Shown piece after piece: positions 22,497 through 33,710 of a stretch of DNA of 62,743 bases. Origin of the DNA: a virus. The stretch is from positions 1 through 62,743 of IMG/VR virus record IMGVR_UViG_3300025789_000038; one strand, written 5' to 3'. The position numbers were made by a program, and so were the translations under genes. The notes under the pieces are model-generated. The model searched no databases. It was not told where the DNA came from and was given only the letters and a program-made list of their open reading frames with translations. Every line of letters begins with the position of its first letter. Position 1 is the stretch's first letter.

Positions 22497-24404
22497 ATGG
22501 CTTCATTAGCTGAATTACAATCATATCAAGGTAATGCTGCATTAGGTGCAGGGGGGAGTGGGAATGTATTGCCCCAAAAGTCTGATTTTGAAAATATAAA
22601 TCGTGCAGGTGAGTTGTGGGCTTTACAACAAGTAAACGCCAATAAAAATATTTTCGACCAAAAAATAAAGGATAGGGATTATAAAAGAAAATTATTTGAA
22701 GAAGGGCAAATAAAAGTAGGCACTCATTTAGATAGCGATAACCCTATAATAACAAAGGCTCAAAAAGAAGTAAATGATGCTTATGAGAAATTTGTAAACG
22801 CCCCGCCTAGCGATACTAAGGCTTTACAAGAATATCAAAATGCACATACTAAATATTCGGACATAGTAACAGAAGCACAAAGTAGATACAGTACAATACA
22901 CGAACAAAAAGATGCAATAGCAAACGAACCCAATGCCGCAAAGAAAGCAGAAATGCAAGCACACTTAGATAAACAAATGTCTAAGGGGTTTGGTTATAAT
23001 ATTGACCCTTATCAAAAAGCATTAGATTTTAACCCTAATTATGCAGAAGATAAATTAGGTGGTAGCGAGGCTTCTTTTTGGACTAGCCCTACAATAACAG
23101 CTAAAGCACAAGGAACTACTACTACACCGACAGGTGAAGTAGCCCCAACGGCAACACCACAAGGCAAACAAACCCAAACAGTAACCGTTGATAATAAAGG
23201 CAAAAAAACTATTTCAACAAAAACTCAATCAGGGGTAGGACAACCCGTAGTTTCAACAGAAAGCGATTACAAGACAGACCCAAAAACAGGAAGGGTTTTC
23301 AGAAAAGAACCCGAAAAAATCTTTGATTATAATTCTGTTATAGATAAGGCAGCACAAATATATTCAGACCCTAAAAGTAACGACCACGAACAATTTGATG
23401 ATGGGGTAAGAATGTTTGAAAACATACCCCCACACTTACAAGAAGGGGTAATATCAGACTTATATAGTGCAATAAATAGGTATAATCAACAAACAGAAGG
23501 ACTTGATGGGGCAAGAAAATTAGATTACGACATTTACGATGTAAACAATCCTCCACCATCATTGACTAAAGAACAAATGGCAGCGGGTGTTAAACCTAAA
23601 CCTATACTTGCTACCAAAGATGCAAACGGTAAATATCATCTTAATGTATCTGCACCCGAATATGCTGCACTTCAAGTTTTAGCAAAACAAAAAGCCTTTA
23701 AAACAGGTGGTTATGTATTTGATGAAAAAGCAACAGAATTAGAAGAAAAACGTAGAGAGGGTAAAGCAAAAATAGATGCTTCCGAAGCATTAGCAAGGGA
23801 AAGGCGTGAACGTGCTTCATTACTAGGCAAAAAAGCTAGTGCAGTTGATAAACAATTTAATCCAGCACAAACATTTGATGAATTGTTTAAGGGTAAAATG
23901 GAAACATATAGGACAGAAAAAGGGCAAGTCCCCGTAACAAGGGTCAATGTTAAAAATATGTCTAAGGCGTTTGTTGATAATTTAGGGATAGCCCCAATAA
24001 ATTCAGATGGGGATTACAATGTTGTCCCCGAAAACATAATTTTCAAAGGCAAAGAAATACCCGAAGCAGAAATATACGGAATGTATAATAGGTGGTTATC
24101 TACTGATGCAGCAAAAGAATTGCAAGAAAAAACTAAAAAAGCCCCAGATGTATTTGATTTTATATACAAATACGGTGGCAACTTTGATGTTGCAGTAGAA
24201 GGTAAAATTGCCCCTAAATATGGGATAGATAAAACAACAGGTAGACCGATAGTATTAAACCCTGATGAGGCAGGGAAATTTTTGAGAAGCAATAAGCTAC
24301 AATCTTGGATAAATCAAAGTAAGGGGGCTAAAAACAAATCCCTACTTATGAGTGAAGAACAAGAAACAACAGAAGAAAGTTCAGACGAAGCAGTAACACA
24401 ATAA
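22497..24404 (+). CDS. Internal virion (ejection) protein, medium
   Basis: A 635-residue hydrophilic, helical protein without enzymatic motifs. Residues 200-255 are a low-complexity T/Q/P/K-rich linker, and residues 420-470 a highly charged helix (EEKRREGKAKIDASEALARER). Its neighbours and composition fit the second member of an ejection-protein set, packaged inside the capsid. No muramidase or peptidase motif is visible. Confidence 0.6.
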   Translation: MASLAELQSYQGNAALGAGGSGNVLPQKSDFENINRAGELWALQQVNANKNIFDQKIKDRDYKRKLFEEGQIKVGTHLDSDNPIITKAQKEVNDAYEKFVNAPPSDTKALQEYQNAHTKYSDIVTEAQSRYSTIHEQKDAIANEPNAAKKAEMQAHLDKQMSKGFGYNIDPYQKALDFNPNYAEDKLGGSEASFWTSPTITAKAQGTTTTPTGEVAPTATPQGKQTQTVTVDNKGKKTISTKTQSGVGQPVVSTESDYKTDPKTGRVFRKEPEKIFDYNSVIDKAAQIYSDPKSNDHEQFDDGVRMFENIPPHLQEGVISDLYSAINRYNQQTEGLDGARKLDYDIYDVNNPPPSLTKEQMAAGVKPKPILATKDANGKYHLNVSAPEYAALQVLAKQKAFKTGGYVFDEKATELEEKRREGKAKIDASEALARERRERASLLGKKASAVDKQFNPAQTFDELFKGKMETYRTEKGQVPVTRVNVKNMSKAFVDNLGIAPINSDGDYNVVPENIIFKGKEIPEAEIYGMYNRWLSTDAAKELQEKTKKAPDVFDFIYKYGGNFDVAVEGKIAPKYGIDKTTGRPIVLNPDEAGKFLRSNKLQSWINQSKGAKNKSLLMSEEQETTEESSDEAVTQ

Positions 24405-24412
24405 ATTATTAA

Positions 24413-27400
24413 ATGGCAACATCAATAAGACAAGATACTAACCCATTAGAAGAATGGGCTGAAAGAAAAAAAGAATCGGTAGCGGAAACGAAACCTATTA
24501 AAAAGTCTATTGTTAAAAGTCAAGATAAATCACAGCCAACAGTTAGTGAAGAAAACCCACTTGAAGATTATTTTAAAAAAAAAGATGGTACTACAAACTA
24601 TACAAGTGGGTCAGAAGTTTCAAATTTACAAAGCAATCAACCCCCTACGGATGGTCAATCACAATTACCTACGAGCGAACCTAAGCTAAGTTTTGACCAA
24701 AACAAACAAAAGTCAATAAAGACAGTTGAAGAAAACTTAGGCGGTATTTCTGAATATTTTAAAAAACAAGGGTCTTACGATAAAGACTTTCAGCCTTTTT
24801 TACAAGGGATAAAATCAGGCAACCCCGAAACATTAAAAAAGGCTTGTGATATTATAAATACAGAACTTTCAAATAAAATAGATGAATTAAGTAAACCACA
24901 AGAAAGTTATGCAGGTTTAGCTAGTATGGGTGGTGGATTAGCAGGATTAGGTACTCCCGAAGTTAGGAATGAAATATCATCAGAATCAAAATCACAAATA
25001 GAAAAACTAAAGAAGGCTAAAATAGAAAACTATAACAGCCTACTTAGATATGCAGCAGGTAATCCAAAAGATGCAACAGGGAAATACTTGTCACCCAAAA
25101 ATATAGGCGATAGGCTTAATGCAGCAGGATTTGGCGTTTCTAAAGACCAACTTGAATTAGAAGCAAAAGCAGATAAATCAAAGACAAATTGGGCAACAAT
25201 AGCAAAACAGCATACCGATTTTAGAAAAGAAACTTTAGGGTATCAGACAATATTGGATGATTTACAAAGCCGTTATGATGATGCTAAAAAGATATATGAA
25301 GATAATCAAACAGAAGAAAATCTAAAAAAGGTTAATGGGATAGCAGATGAATTAAATAATACAAAATCTAACTATAATAATTTAGATTTAAAATACCCCG
25401 AAGTTGCAAAGAAAAATTTAGCTTCGTTGATTTCAGATAATGTTTCTACCAATAGAAGTAGGGCTGATTTTAATTTCTTTAAACCTTCAATAGAAGAAAT
25501 TAAACAAGGATTTGAGGATATTCGTAAAGAATCCCCCGAAACGGCAGCTAAATACCAACAAGTATTTAATAGTATTATACAAGACAAGCAATTTGTAGAT
25601 GTGATGGGCGGTTCTACTCCTAGTAGTTATGGGCAACCAATAGTACAAGGGGGATTGGGCGGTGCTTTTTCAAGGGGATTGGATGATGTTGTTAATTTAT
25701 GGGGAGTTGGTGACATTTTAACAATGAAACCAGAAGATATAGCGGCAGAAAAATTGGCTACATCTTATTCCCCACAAAAGACCTCTTATCAAAAAGGTTC
25801 TGACGAAGGTAGGATAGTGGTAGACAAAGAAGGTAATACATTAGTTAAGAAGCAAAATAATCTATCTAATACTTGGGACAATATTGTTAATCTAGTAGGT
25901 GAACAAGCCCCTACACTTATTGCATTTGGGGGTATAGAAAGTGCTGCAAGTAAGACAATAGGCAAAGGGGTTGTAGGTACACTAAAAGGTGCAACGGGAT
26001 TAGCAGGTGAATTTGTAGAGGGGGCAGCAGGAATAGAAGGTGGTACTGCAAGGGAAACGACAAGAAATGCCTTTAAATTTGCGAAGGGTGGAATTGCCGA
26101 AGGTTTACAACACGCAATAGGGACACAAGCGGGTATTTTTGCTACTTCTTATGGTAAAAATTATGATGAAAGTATAGATAAATTCCCCGACACCCCCGAA
26201 GGGCATAATCAAGCACACGCAGCAGCAGCATTAAAAACATTCGCAGAGGGGACAGCATTTTCTTTAATGGGGATAAGTCCTTCTAAATTAATTGGGGGGA
26301 CTATTGAAAAAAGTATAAATGCAGATATTGATAAGTTTATAACAGAGAATGATTTTAGCAAGATAGGTAAAGAAGAATTTGCGGCAAAATTCGCAGATAT
26401 GTATGCCCCTAAGATAGAAAAGCTAGTTTCTTCTACTGTTAAAGAATCTCTTAAAATGGGCGGTATCGGCAATGTCAATGAGTATATAAAAGGCAAGATA
26501 GACCAATATTTGACAGGTAAACAACCCGAAGAAAGCACTAATGATGAAGAATTTAAGAAGCAAGTAGACATTTTTAAAAGTGGGGCTTTGATGGGGGCTG
26601 TATTTTCAGCGTTGCCTAATATGTTAAACTTTGCAACAAATGGCAAAGAATACGCACCTAGCCACACGGAAACACTAATGCACCTTTCCCAAAACCCCGA
26701 AGAAAGCAAATGGAGAGCGCAGCAGCTTTTTGAAAATGGCACAATAACAGATGCTAGGAGAAATGAATTTATTAAAACAATAAATACATCTGTAAATTCA
26801 TTAAACGATGCTATTGAATTTGCAAGGGGAGAAGGGAAAGACTTTAACGACTTAAAGACCCAATCCCAACAAAAACTATTGGCTAATCAATTTAGACAAA
26901 GGTACTTTAAGGATATGGCTGATAATAACCCTGACTTAAAAGAAAAGGCTATTGAAGAACAAGAAAGATTAAGAAAAGAAGCGTTAGGACTTTTGGAAGA
27001 TAAAGAAGCAATGCCTATTAGTGATGCCTTTGTTAAGGGATTAGATATTAAGATGGTTGTGCCTAAAACAGACGAAAGTAATGGGGGTGAAGTTAAATTA
27101 GGCAGCATAAACGAAATAGGGCAAAACACAGACAAAACTTTTATTATTGATGGTAAAGAAGTAAATGCAGAAGAAGCCCACCAACACATTTTAGATAAAG
27201 CAACAGAATTAGTTGATGCCCCACGCATAACAGAAACAGAACAAGAAATATTAAAAGGATACGAAAAAAGGATTAAAGAGGGGGAAACTTTGCCTGCCAA
27301 GTCCCAAAAAGAATACGAATCCCTTTCTAAGAAAAAAGAACTTTACGACAAACAACAATCATTCATTAATCAAACAGAAGATGAGAAAAGCAAAAGTGCC

Positions 27401-30400
27401 GAACCCCAAACAACCGAAACTACACAAGCCAAAAGTGAAGATACCGAAGGTACGCAAACCGAAGATTTAAAGTTCCCCAAAAGGAATGATGATTTTGCTT
27501 TCAAGTACTTTAGTGACGAAGAAAAAAATAAATATGCACAACTAGAAAAAGATGGAGATACCGAAGGTATTTCTAAAATGATTGAAGATAAAAAAGCAGA
27601 GTTAATAAGACAATCAGAACATAAGGTTACACCTACGATAGTAGTTGATGGAAAAGAATATTACGGTGCTAATCACGGGGAAGCAATGGAAGCTGCTATT
27701 GCAGACGGGAAAGATATACCTAGTCCAGATACAGAAGAAGGAGAAGCGTGGAGAACTGAACACGGACAATTTAAAACAGCAGACGGGGATTTATTAACTA
27801 GAGAGCAAGCTGAAAATGACCCTAATTATGGGTTTAATCAATCAAAGGATATTCCTCCCATTCAATTATTAGTCCCTACATTAGAACCTGTTACTAAAAC
27901 AGAACAATCCCCTATTGACAACGAACCTTTAAAAGAAGGTGATATATTGGCAGATGGTCGTGAAGTATTAGGCGTAAATGAAGAAAAAGGGCTAATCACA
28001 TTAAGAAAAGATATTGGTGAAGGTAATTTTGAAACACAAACTATCCCACTTAAAGAAGCTACCGATATTGGTAGAAAAACAAAAACAACAACAGATGAAA
28101 GCATCAGCAAAGAAAGAGGTAAAGAAGGTCGCCAAAAAGGCGGTAGAAAAGAAGGTCGCCAAGAAAGCGATAAAAAAGGCAATGTAATTGGTGGGGACGG
28201 TACATCATCTAGTGAAGGTGGTGTACCTCCTACTAATCCTCCTACAAGTAAAGAAAATACCCCCGAAGAAAATAGACAAGTTTGGATAGGGATACAAAAA
28301 GCTATGTTAGGGGACACCGTATTAAAAGTAATGGGAACTTTAGATAGTGTTACAAATAAAGAAACCATACAAAAGGCTATTGATATGCTTTCTGATATGG
28401 CTTCTAATGGCAGTAAGACTATTATTGATGCAGCAAAAGATTATACTGACAAATGGCATGATATATTATTCAAAAAGACATCTAAAGGCGACCCAATATT
28501 AGATAGTCAAGGCAGACCCGAAATTAATAGAGGTGTTGGTATTCCCACTGAATTATTAGGGGCTATGGGTGTTAGACAGGCTTATTTGGCAGATATGCTT
28601 AATAATACTACCGACCTAGAAGAACAAGGTAAAATTGCAGTAGAGATGCAAAGGGTTGACGAAGTTTTAAGGGTAGCACAAAATGAGTTGGGACGTAACT
28701 TTCAGTTTTTACAATCACTATTCAAGTTGGGTAGCGATGGTGAAATATTGTATAGGAGAAATGTTTTATCCAAAGCTATTGACGAAGAAATCCCCGATAA
28801 TAAAGAAGCATTAGATAAGCGTATCGGCGAATTAAAAGAAGGGGATAAGGAAGATATAGAAAAGGCTAAAATGCTAAAAGAAGCCTATGATGAATTAGAA
28901 AAATTAAAGAACAAAACAAAGGCAGCCGAAGAATCTACTCAAAAAGAAGTTGATAGGATTACAAAAGAAGATTTTGACAAGGCTATTGCCGAAGCAGAAA
29001 AAAGAGGTCGTGAACAAGCCGCAGCCGAAAAGAAAAAAGGCAAAACCCCTCAATCTGAAATATTAAAGAAAACAGGGAAAGATTGGGCAAACAAAATTCG
29101 TTCATTAAAGATAGATAATAATAATACTTTAAGTGCAGATATAACATTAGGATTAGGCAGACCAACTTGGAATCTATTAGTAGAATCTGTTGCAAAATTA
29201 GTAGAAGCAGGTAGTGAAATAGGTGCAGCTATATCTAAGGTTTTAGAAGATAAAGAATTTTCTTCATTGAAGAAAGAAGATGTAGAAAAGTCATTAATAG
29301 GGGGTGTTGATGCTAAAACTAAAGAACAAATTGATGCTAACAGGCGAAATGCAAAAGAGTATAAGGCACTTGAAACAGAACGTAACAGGCAAATAAGGGT
29401 TTATAATGACTTAAAAGAAAAGTTAGCTAAATTAGTAGATACAGGCAAAAAAGAGGTAAAAGAGAAAGGTGAAACAAAAAAAGACACGCCCGAAATAGAA
29501 GATTTAAAAAGTAGGATAGAGCAAGTAAAAAAAGATATTTCCGAAAGAGATGCGCACGAAAAGAAAATGCAAGGGCTACAAGATGAATTAACCCGTTTGC
29601 AAAACAGAACCCCAAAAGAGAAAAAAGAAGCAGGAGATAAAGTAGTTAGTGCAGAAGAACAAAAGCTAAAGGATGCTATTGATTTAGAAAGGAAACAATG
29701 GGCTTTAGAAAAGTCGGCTGAAAATAGGATTAAAAATGCCGAAACTGAATTAAAAAGGGTACAGGATAGGATTGAAAACCCAAAAACAGAACCTTCTGAA
29801 AAGAAATATCTTACTGAAAGGGAAGCTGAATTGGCTAAAGAAATTGAAAAAGAAAAGAAAGATTGGGCGCACGAAAAGAAAATGCAAGGGCTACAAGATG
29901 AATTGACCCGTTTGCAAAATAGAACCCCAAAAGAAAAAAAAGAAGCAGGAGATAAAGTAGTTAGTGCAGAAGAACAAAAGCTAAAGGATGCTATTGATTT
30001 AGAAAGGAAACAATGGGCTTTAGAAAAGTCGGCTGAAAATAGGATTAAAAATGCCGAAACTGAATTAAAAAGGGTACAGGATAGGATTGAAAACCCAAAA
30101 ACAGAACCTTCTGAAAATAAATATCTTACTGAAAGGGAAGCTGAATTGGCTAAAGAAATTGAAAAAGAAAAGAAAGATTGGGCGCACGAAAAGAAAATGC
30201 AAGAGCTTGAAAGTAAGTTGGATGATATTAAAAACAGGCGTGAAAAAGCAGAAACCCAAAAAGAAAAGCAAGTTATTAGTGCAGAGGAACAAGCTAAACG
30301 TGATGAAATAGATGAGGCTCAAAAAGAATGGGATAAAGAAAAAAGGGTAGAACGTTTACAAGAAAAACTAGAAAAGGTAAAGCAGCGTATTGTTGAAGAA

Positions 30401-33400
30401 AAATCCCCTACTGAAAAGAAGAAACTTAGTGAAGAAGAAAAGTCTTTATTGCAACAGATAAAAGACGAAAATGCAATTTGGGCAACAGAAAACAAATATG
30501 ATACACATCAAAAATTAGAAGACATATCAAGTGTAGCCAAAGAACAAGGGGTTACTACATTATCCCCTAAAATAGTTGAAGATGGATTAGTTCAAAATCT
30601 TATGGATTCTTATTTAGGGAAAGGCTTAAATAGTTCAGAAATTTTAGAAAGTGCTTTGTCTGACTTAAAAAAAGTATTACCAGATGTAAGCGAAAGACAG
30701 CTATTAGATGCTTTTCTTCGTAAAGGGGATTTTGAACAAAAAACAAAAGAACAAGCTAACAAAGAATTAAAGCAACAAAAAGATGATTTAAGGCAGACCG
30801 CTAATTTGCAATTAGAGAATGATATGATTGCAAAAGGGGAGGAAATATTGAAGGACAAGAGTAAAAAAGATGAAATTAGCGGTTCTGTTGTAAAGATGCT
30901 AAAAGATAAAAAAGCAATGCTTTTACAACAAAAGAGAAATGCAGAAGTTGACCAACAAGTATCAGATATAAACAACCATTTAAAGACTTGGGAAAAGATA
31001 TTAAAAAGCGTTCAATACGAAGGGAACGTATTAGCCAAAATGAAAGCAGATAATAGAGCTAAGATTGACGAAGCCCTTATTAAGAATGGGATTAAGTTAG
31101 ATAGAAGTAGCCAAGATGTTATTCAAAAGAATAGAACTATTGCTAATACTCATAACAATAAGGTTGATGAATTATTGTCTAATCCTAACTTGACAAACGA
31201 GCAAATCAGACTATTAAAAGGGCTTAAAATAAAAGACGTAAATAATGTAGAGGAGTTAGGTGAAAAAATAGACAAGGCAGCTAGAAGTATTCAAACACAA
31301 ATAAATTTAGCTAACCCAACAGACCCGATTTCAAAAGAATTAAAGTCTTTGAAAAATGATTTATTGGAAGGTTTAAGTAAGAGGGACGAGTTTACTAAAC
31401 TTGAAGCAGCAAAACAAAAAATGAGAGGGGATATTAATAGAATGACTAGAGATATTGCAGGCAATAGATTTGCTGATTCAAAAAGTCCTACACAATTAAA
31501 AATAGATAGAGAGTATATTAAGCTACAACACGAAAGAAATATGCTTCGTGCAGAATATGACAAAGCAGAAGAAAAGTTCATATATCAAAATAAGAATAAC
31601 ATAGGGAAAGGGTTGGATTTATTTTTAAGGGCAAGGCGTGGTAATTTGATTTCTTCATTAAGTTCTACTGTATTCAAATTGCCGTTAAGTTCTTTTGTTA
31701 AAATAGGGGGGGATATTCTTTCTACTAATATATCAGGATTGTCTCCTTTAACGGGGGGGATTAGTTATTTAACAGGATTAGAAAAGGCAGTAAGCGCACA
31801 AAAAATATCTTGGAAAGCAGACTATGAAGGGTTGAAAACAACAGCAGGGTTAAGCCTATCAAATGTAAGAGTTGACGAAGCTATTTTGAAAGAAACAAAA
31901 GAGCAAATGGCTAATACTAAAAAGATATTAACAGACCAAAAGCAAGTTTTATTAGATAGAAACAAGGAATTAAAAAAATCTGATGACGAGAAAAGTATTG
32001 ATGAGATTTCAGATAATGAATCTAAAATAAAAGAGTTAGATAGACAGATAGAAAAAAACTCAAACAAGGTTCGTGATATGAAAGTGGAAACACTTTTAAA
32101 AAGTACGGACGAATTATTAAAGTCAACAGCAGATAATTTTTTTAAAGTAAAGGCTGAATTAGAAAAAAATGGAGTTGACTTAAATAAAAGTAAAGAATAT
32201 AAGGTAGCTAAAAAGGCTTTTGATGATGCGGAATACAATAGTGGGCTAGCTTTTATGTATCAATTTATTGGTCACGTTTGGAAGAATAGGGGTGAACAAA
32301 TAATGGAAGGGGCGTACTCTTTTGAAGAGGCTATGGGCGACTTTAAAAGAATGTCTTATGAAGATAGAATGGCTATACATTCTACTAAGTTTGGCAAAGG
32401 AGTAGAAACATTAATATACGGGGTTGATACAATAGGAAGGATACACGCAGCTACTAAAGATATTTCAGCAATGAAGCAGTTTGTTACTGAATACGCAAAA
32501 GCATTAGAAAGGGCAAGTAGGAAAATGGATGCAGGTCAACGTTTGCAAGAGAGTGACAAGTATATCATTATGCAAAAGGCTTTTGAACACGGGTTCAAGG
32601 GGGGTAAGTTTTCAGAAAAAAACGCTACTGTTAGATTTGTTCAAGATGCTTTTAAAAATATAGATAGGTCAATAGAAGAAAAAATGTTGAAGCGTGGTGG
32701 TACTAAAGACTTAAATTACAAGGCTTCAAGATTTGGTAGTGGGGTTGCACAATCTATATTGTTACCCGTTCTTAAAATACCTGCTAATATTGAAAATTCA
32801 GGGTTGTTTAAATATACATTAGGATACGGATTAGCTTTAAAAAGGATAGGTTCAGAAGCGATACGTGCTTCAAAAAATATGGACTATTCGGCACAACAAA
32901 GCATTACCGAAAATATAAAAAGGTTTGGTGAAGCATTTACTAAGCACATGAGTGAATTAGACCCTGACTATGCAGATAAAATAAAAGAAGGATTAAATAA
33001 GGGGCAAGTTGGCTTAGTTACTATGGGGATTGCTGCACACATGATAGCAACGGGGGCTTTAGCTTTTGGAGGCGTTTATTATCCGGGGGCAAGAAAGAAA
33101 AAAGATGCTTATGGTAATGAATTGAATTTTGGTGCTATATCATTAAATGGTAAAGTTTTCGACAACTATACTACTGCTATTTTAGGTCACTTAGATATAA
33201 TGATGCCTTTCTTTATGGCAGCAAATTACATGACTGCAAAAGAAAATCAAGAAAGAATAAATCTTAATGAAGAAAACAGGGGGTTAGAGAAATACACTAA
33301 GAACCCCGAAGCGGTTGGGCTTGCAAATGACATTTTCATGGCAATAGAAGAAAGCCCCGTAAGAAATGTATTATCTTTGGCAGGCACACCCGAAAATGTA

Positions 33401-33565
33401 TATCAAGGTAGTAGTGGAGTAATGGAAAGTTTCTTTTCAGTTGGGATTGCAAAAAGTATAGGAAAAGGTATAGATGACTACAACGGCGACCAAAGAGATA
33501 TTCAAGATTGGAAAGATAGGCTTATGGTAAATAATGGATTAAATTTCTTAGTAAATAAAAAATAA
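24413..33565 (+). CDS. Giant internal virion / large polyvalent-type protein
   Basis: A 3050-residue protein, the largest gene here. Residues 1-110 are disordered and hold two copies of an NPLExxxxKK motif. Residues 500-620 carry hydrophobic, glycine-rich segments. Residues 870-1290 are acidic, ending in a K/G/R-rich stretch. Residues 1600-2060 form a long coiled coil with a 105-residue tandem duplication. Residues 2405-2480 (ARRGNLISSLSSTVFKL) resemble domains found in phage large polyvalent proteins. Near residue 2867 there is a membrane-like helix (GLVTMGIAAHMIATGALAFG). I saw no DxDGD motif, which argues against a virion RNA polymerase. It is probably packaged in the head and ejected with DNA. 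Confidence 0.65.
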   Translation: MATSIRQDTNPLEEWAERKKESVAETKPIKKSIVKSQDKSQPTVSEENPLEDYFKKKDGTTNYTSGSEVSNLQSNQPPTDGQSQLPTSEPKLSFDQNKQKSIKTVEENLGGISEYFKKQGSYDKDFQPFLQGIKSGNPETLKKACDIINTELSNKIDELSKPQESYAGLASMGGGLAGLGTPEVRNEISSESKSQIEKLKKAKIENYNSLLRYAAGNPKDATGKYLSPKNIGDRLNAAGFGVSKDQLELEAKADKSKTNWATIAKQHTDFRKETLGYQTILDDLQSRYDDAKKIYEDNQTEENLKKVNGIADELNNTKSNYNNLDLKYPEVAKKNLASLISDNVSTNRSRADFNFFKPSIEEIKQGFEDIRKESPETAAKYQQVFNSIIQDKQFVDVMGGSTPSSYGQPIVQGGLGGAFSRGLDDVVNLWGVGDILTMKPEDIAAEKLATSYSPQKTSYQKGSDEGRIVVDKEGNTLVKKQNNLSNTWDNIVNLVGEQAPTLIAFGGIESAASKTIGKGVVGTLKGATGLAGEFVEGAAGIEGGTARETTRNAFKFAKGGIAEGLQHAIGTQAGIFATSYGKNYDESIDKFPDTPEGHNQAHAAAALKTFAEGTAFSLMGISPSKLIGGTIEKSINADIDKFITENDFSKIGKEEFAAKFADMYAPKIEKLVSSTVKESLKMGGIGNVNEYIKGKIDQYLTGKQPEESTNDEEFKKQVDIFKSGALMGAVFSALPNMLNFATNGKEYAPSHTETLMHLSQNPEESKWRAQQLFENGTITDARRNEFIKTINTSVNSLNDAIEFARGEGKDFNDLKTQSQQKLLANQFRQRYFKDMADNNPDLKEKAIEEQERLRKEALGLLEDKEAMPISDAFVKGLDIKMVVPKTDESNGGEVKLGSINEIGQNTDKTFIIDGKEVNAEEAHQHILDKATELVDAPRITETEQEILKGYEKRIKEGETLPAKSQKEYESLSKKKELYDKQQSFINQTEDEKSKSAEPQTTETTQAKSEDTEGTQTEDLKFPKRNDDFAFKYFSDEEKNKYAQLEKDGDTEGISKMIEDKKAELIRQSEHKVTPTIVVDGKEYYGANHGEAMEAAIADGKDIPSPDTEEGEAWRTEHGQFKTADGDLLTREQAENDPNYGFNQSKDIPPIQLLVPTLEPVTKTEQSPIDNEPLKEGDILADGREVLGVNEEKGLITLRKDIGEGNFETQTIPLKEATDIGRKTKTTTDESISKERGKEGRQKGGRKEGRQESDKKGNVIGGDGTSSSEGGVPPTNPPTSKENTPEENRQVWIGIQKAMLGDTVLKVMGTLDSVTNKETIQKAIDMLSDMASNGSKTIIDAAKDYTDKWHDILFKKTSKGDPILDSQGRPEINRGVGIPTELLGAMGVRQAYLADMLNNTTDLEEQGKIAVEMQRVDEVLRVAQNELGRNFQFLQSLFKLGSDGEILYRRNVLSKAIDEEIPDNKEALDKRIGELKEGDKEDIEKAKMLKEAYDELEKLKNKTKAAEESTQKEVDRITKEDFDKAIAEAEKRGREQAAAEKKKGKTPQSEILKKTGKDWANKIRSLKIDNNNTLSADITLGLGRPTWNLLVESVAKLVEAGSEIGAAISKVLEDKEFSSLKKEDVEKSLIGGVDAKTKEQIDANRRNAKEYKALETERNRQIRVYNDLKEKLAKLVDTGKKEVKEKGETKKDTPEIEDLKSRIEQVKKDISERDAHEKKMQGLQDELTRLQNRTPKEKKEAGDKVVSAEEQKLKDAIDLERKQWALEKSAENRIKNAETELKRVQDRIENPKTEPSEKKYLTEREAELAKEIEKEKKDWAHEKKMQGLQDELTRLQNRTPKEKKEAGDKVVSAEEQKLKDAIDLERKQWALEKSAENRIKNAETELKRVQDRIENPKTEPSENKYLTEREAELAKEIEKEKKDWAHEKKMQELESKLDDIKNRREKAETQKEKQVISAEEQAKRDEIDEAQKEWDKEKRVERLQEKLEKVKQRIVEEKSPTEKKKLSEEEKSLLQQIKDENAIWATENKYDTHQKLEDISSVAKEQGVTTLSPKIVEDGLVQNLMDSYLGKGLNSSEILESALSDLKKVLPDVSERQLLDAFLRKGDFEQKTKEQANKELKQQKDDLRQTANLQLENDMIAKGEEILKDKSKKDEISGSVVKMLKDKKAMLLQQKRNAEVDQQVSDINNHLKTWEKILKSVQYEGNVLAKMKADNRAKIDEALIKNGIKLDRSSQDVIQKNRTIANTHNNKVDELLSNPNLTNEQIRLLKGLKIKDVNNVEELGEKIDKAARSIQTQINLANPTDPISKELKSLKNDLLEGLSKRDEFTKLEAAKQKMRGDINRMTRDIAGNRFADSKSPTQLKIDREYIKLQHERNMLRAEYDKAEEKFIYQNKNNIGKGLDLFLRARRGNLISSLSSTVFKLPLSSFVKIGGDILSTNISGLSPLTGGISYLTGLEKAVSAQKISWKADYEGLKTTAGLSLSNVRVDEAILKETKEQMANTKKILTDQKQVLLDRNKELKKSDDEKSIDEISDNESKIKELDRQIEKNSNKVRDMKVETLLKSTDELLKSTADNFFKVKAELEKNGVDLNKSKEYKVAKKAFDDAEYNSGLAFMYQFIGHVWKNRGEQIMEGAYSFEEAMGDFKRMSYEDRMAIHSTKFGKGVETLIYGVDTIGRIHAATKDISAMKQFVTEYAKALERASRKMDAGQRLQESDKYIIMQKAFEHGFKGGKFSEKNATVRFVQDAFKNIDRSIEEKMLKRGGTKDLNYKASRFGSGVAQSILLPVLKIPANIENSGLFKYTLGYGLALKRIGSEAIRASKNMDYSAQQSITENIKRFGEAFTKHMSELDPDYADKIKEGLNKGQVGLVTMGIAAHMIATGALAFGGVYYPGARKKKDAYGNELNFGAISLNGKVFDNYTTAILGHLDIMMPFFMAANYMTAKENQERINLNEENRGLEKYTKNPEAVGLANDIFMAIEESPVRNVLSLAGTPENVYQGSSGVMESFFSVGIAKSIGKGIDDYNGDQRDIQDWKDRLMVNNGLNFLVNKK
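29552..30181 (+). repeat. Two tandem 315-base repeats inside the giant gene
   Basis: Copies 29552-29866 and 29867-30181 are nearly identical (a few silent and one K-to-N change). A third copy begins at 30182 but diverges after 22 bases. Each unit is 105 codons, so the frame is kept. Confidence 0.92.
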
Positions 33566-33571
33566 ACAATT

Positions 33572-33709
33572 ATGCCATTAAAGAAATCATCAAGTAAGAA
33601 AGCATTTTCTGAAAATGTAAGGAAGGAAGTTAAAGCAGGGAAACCCCAAAAGCAAGCAGTAGCAATAGCTTATAGTGTTCAAAGAAAAGCAAAAGGTAAA
33701 AAGAAATAA
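33572..33709 (+). CDS. Small DUF6496-like phage protein
   Basis: A 45-residue lysine-rich peptide (SKKAFSENVRKEVKAGKPQ, then KQAVAIAYSVQRKAKGKKK). The pattern KAFSxNVxxEVKAGKPQKQAVAIAYS is common in small phage proteins (DUF6496 as I recall). Function unknown; the strong positive charge suggests DNA or capsid binding. It sits between the giant virion gene and the gene at 33711. Confidence 0.72.
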   Translation: MPLKKSSSKKAFSENVRKEVKAGKPQKQAVAIAYSVQRKAKGKKK

Positions 33710-33710
33710 A

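Noticed and set aside
24413-33565. Virion-packaged RNA polymerase in the giant protein
   Set aside because: No DxDGD or similar polymerase motif was found; the sequence is mostly coiled coil with ejection-protein features.
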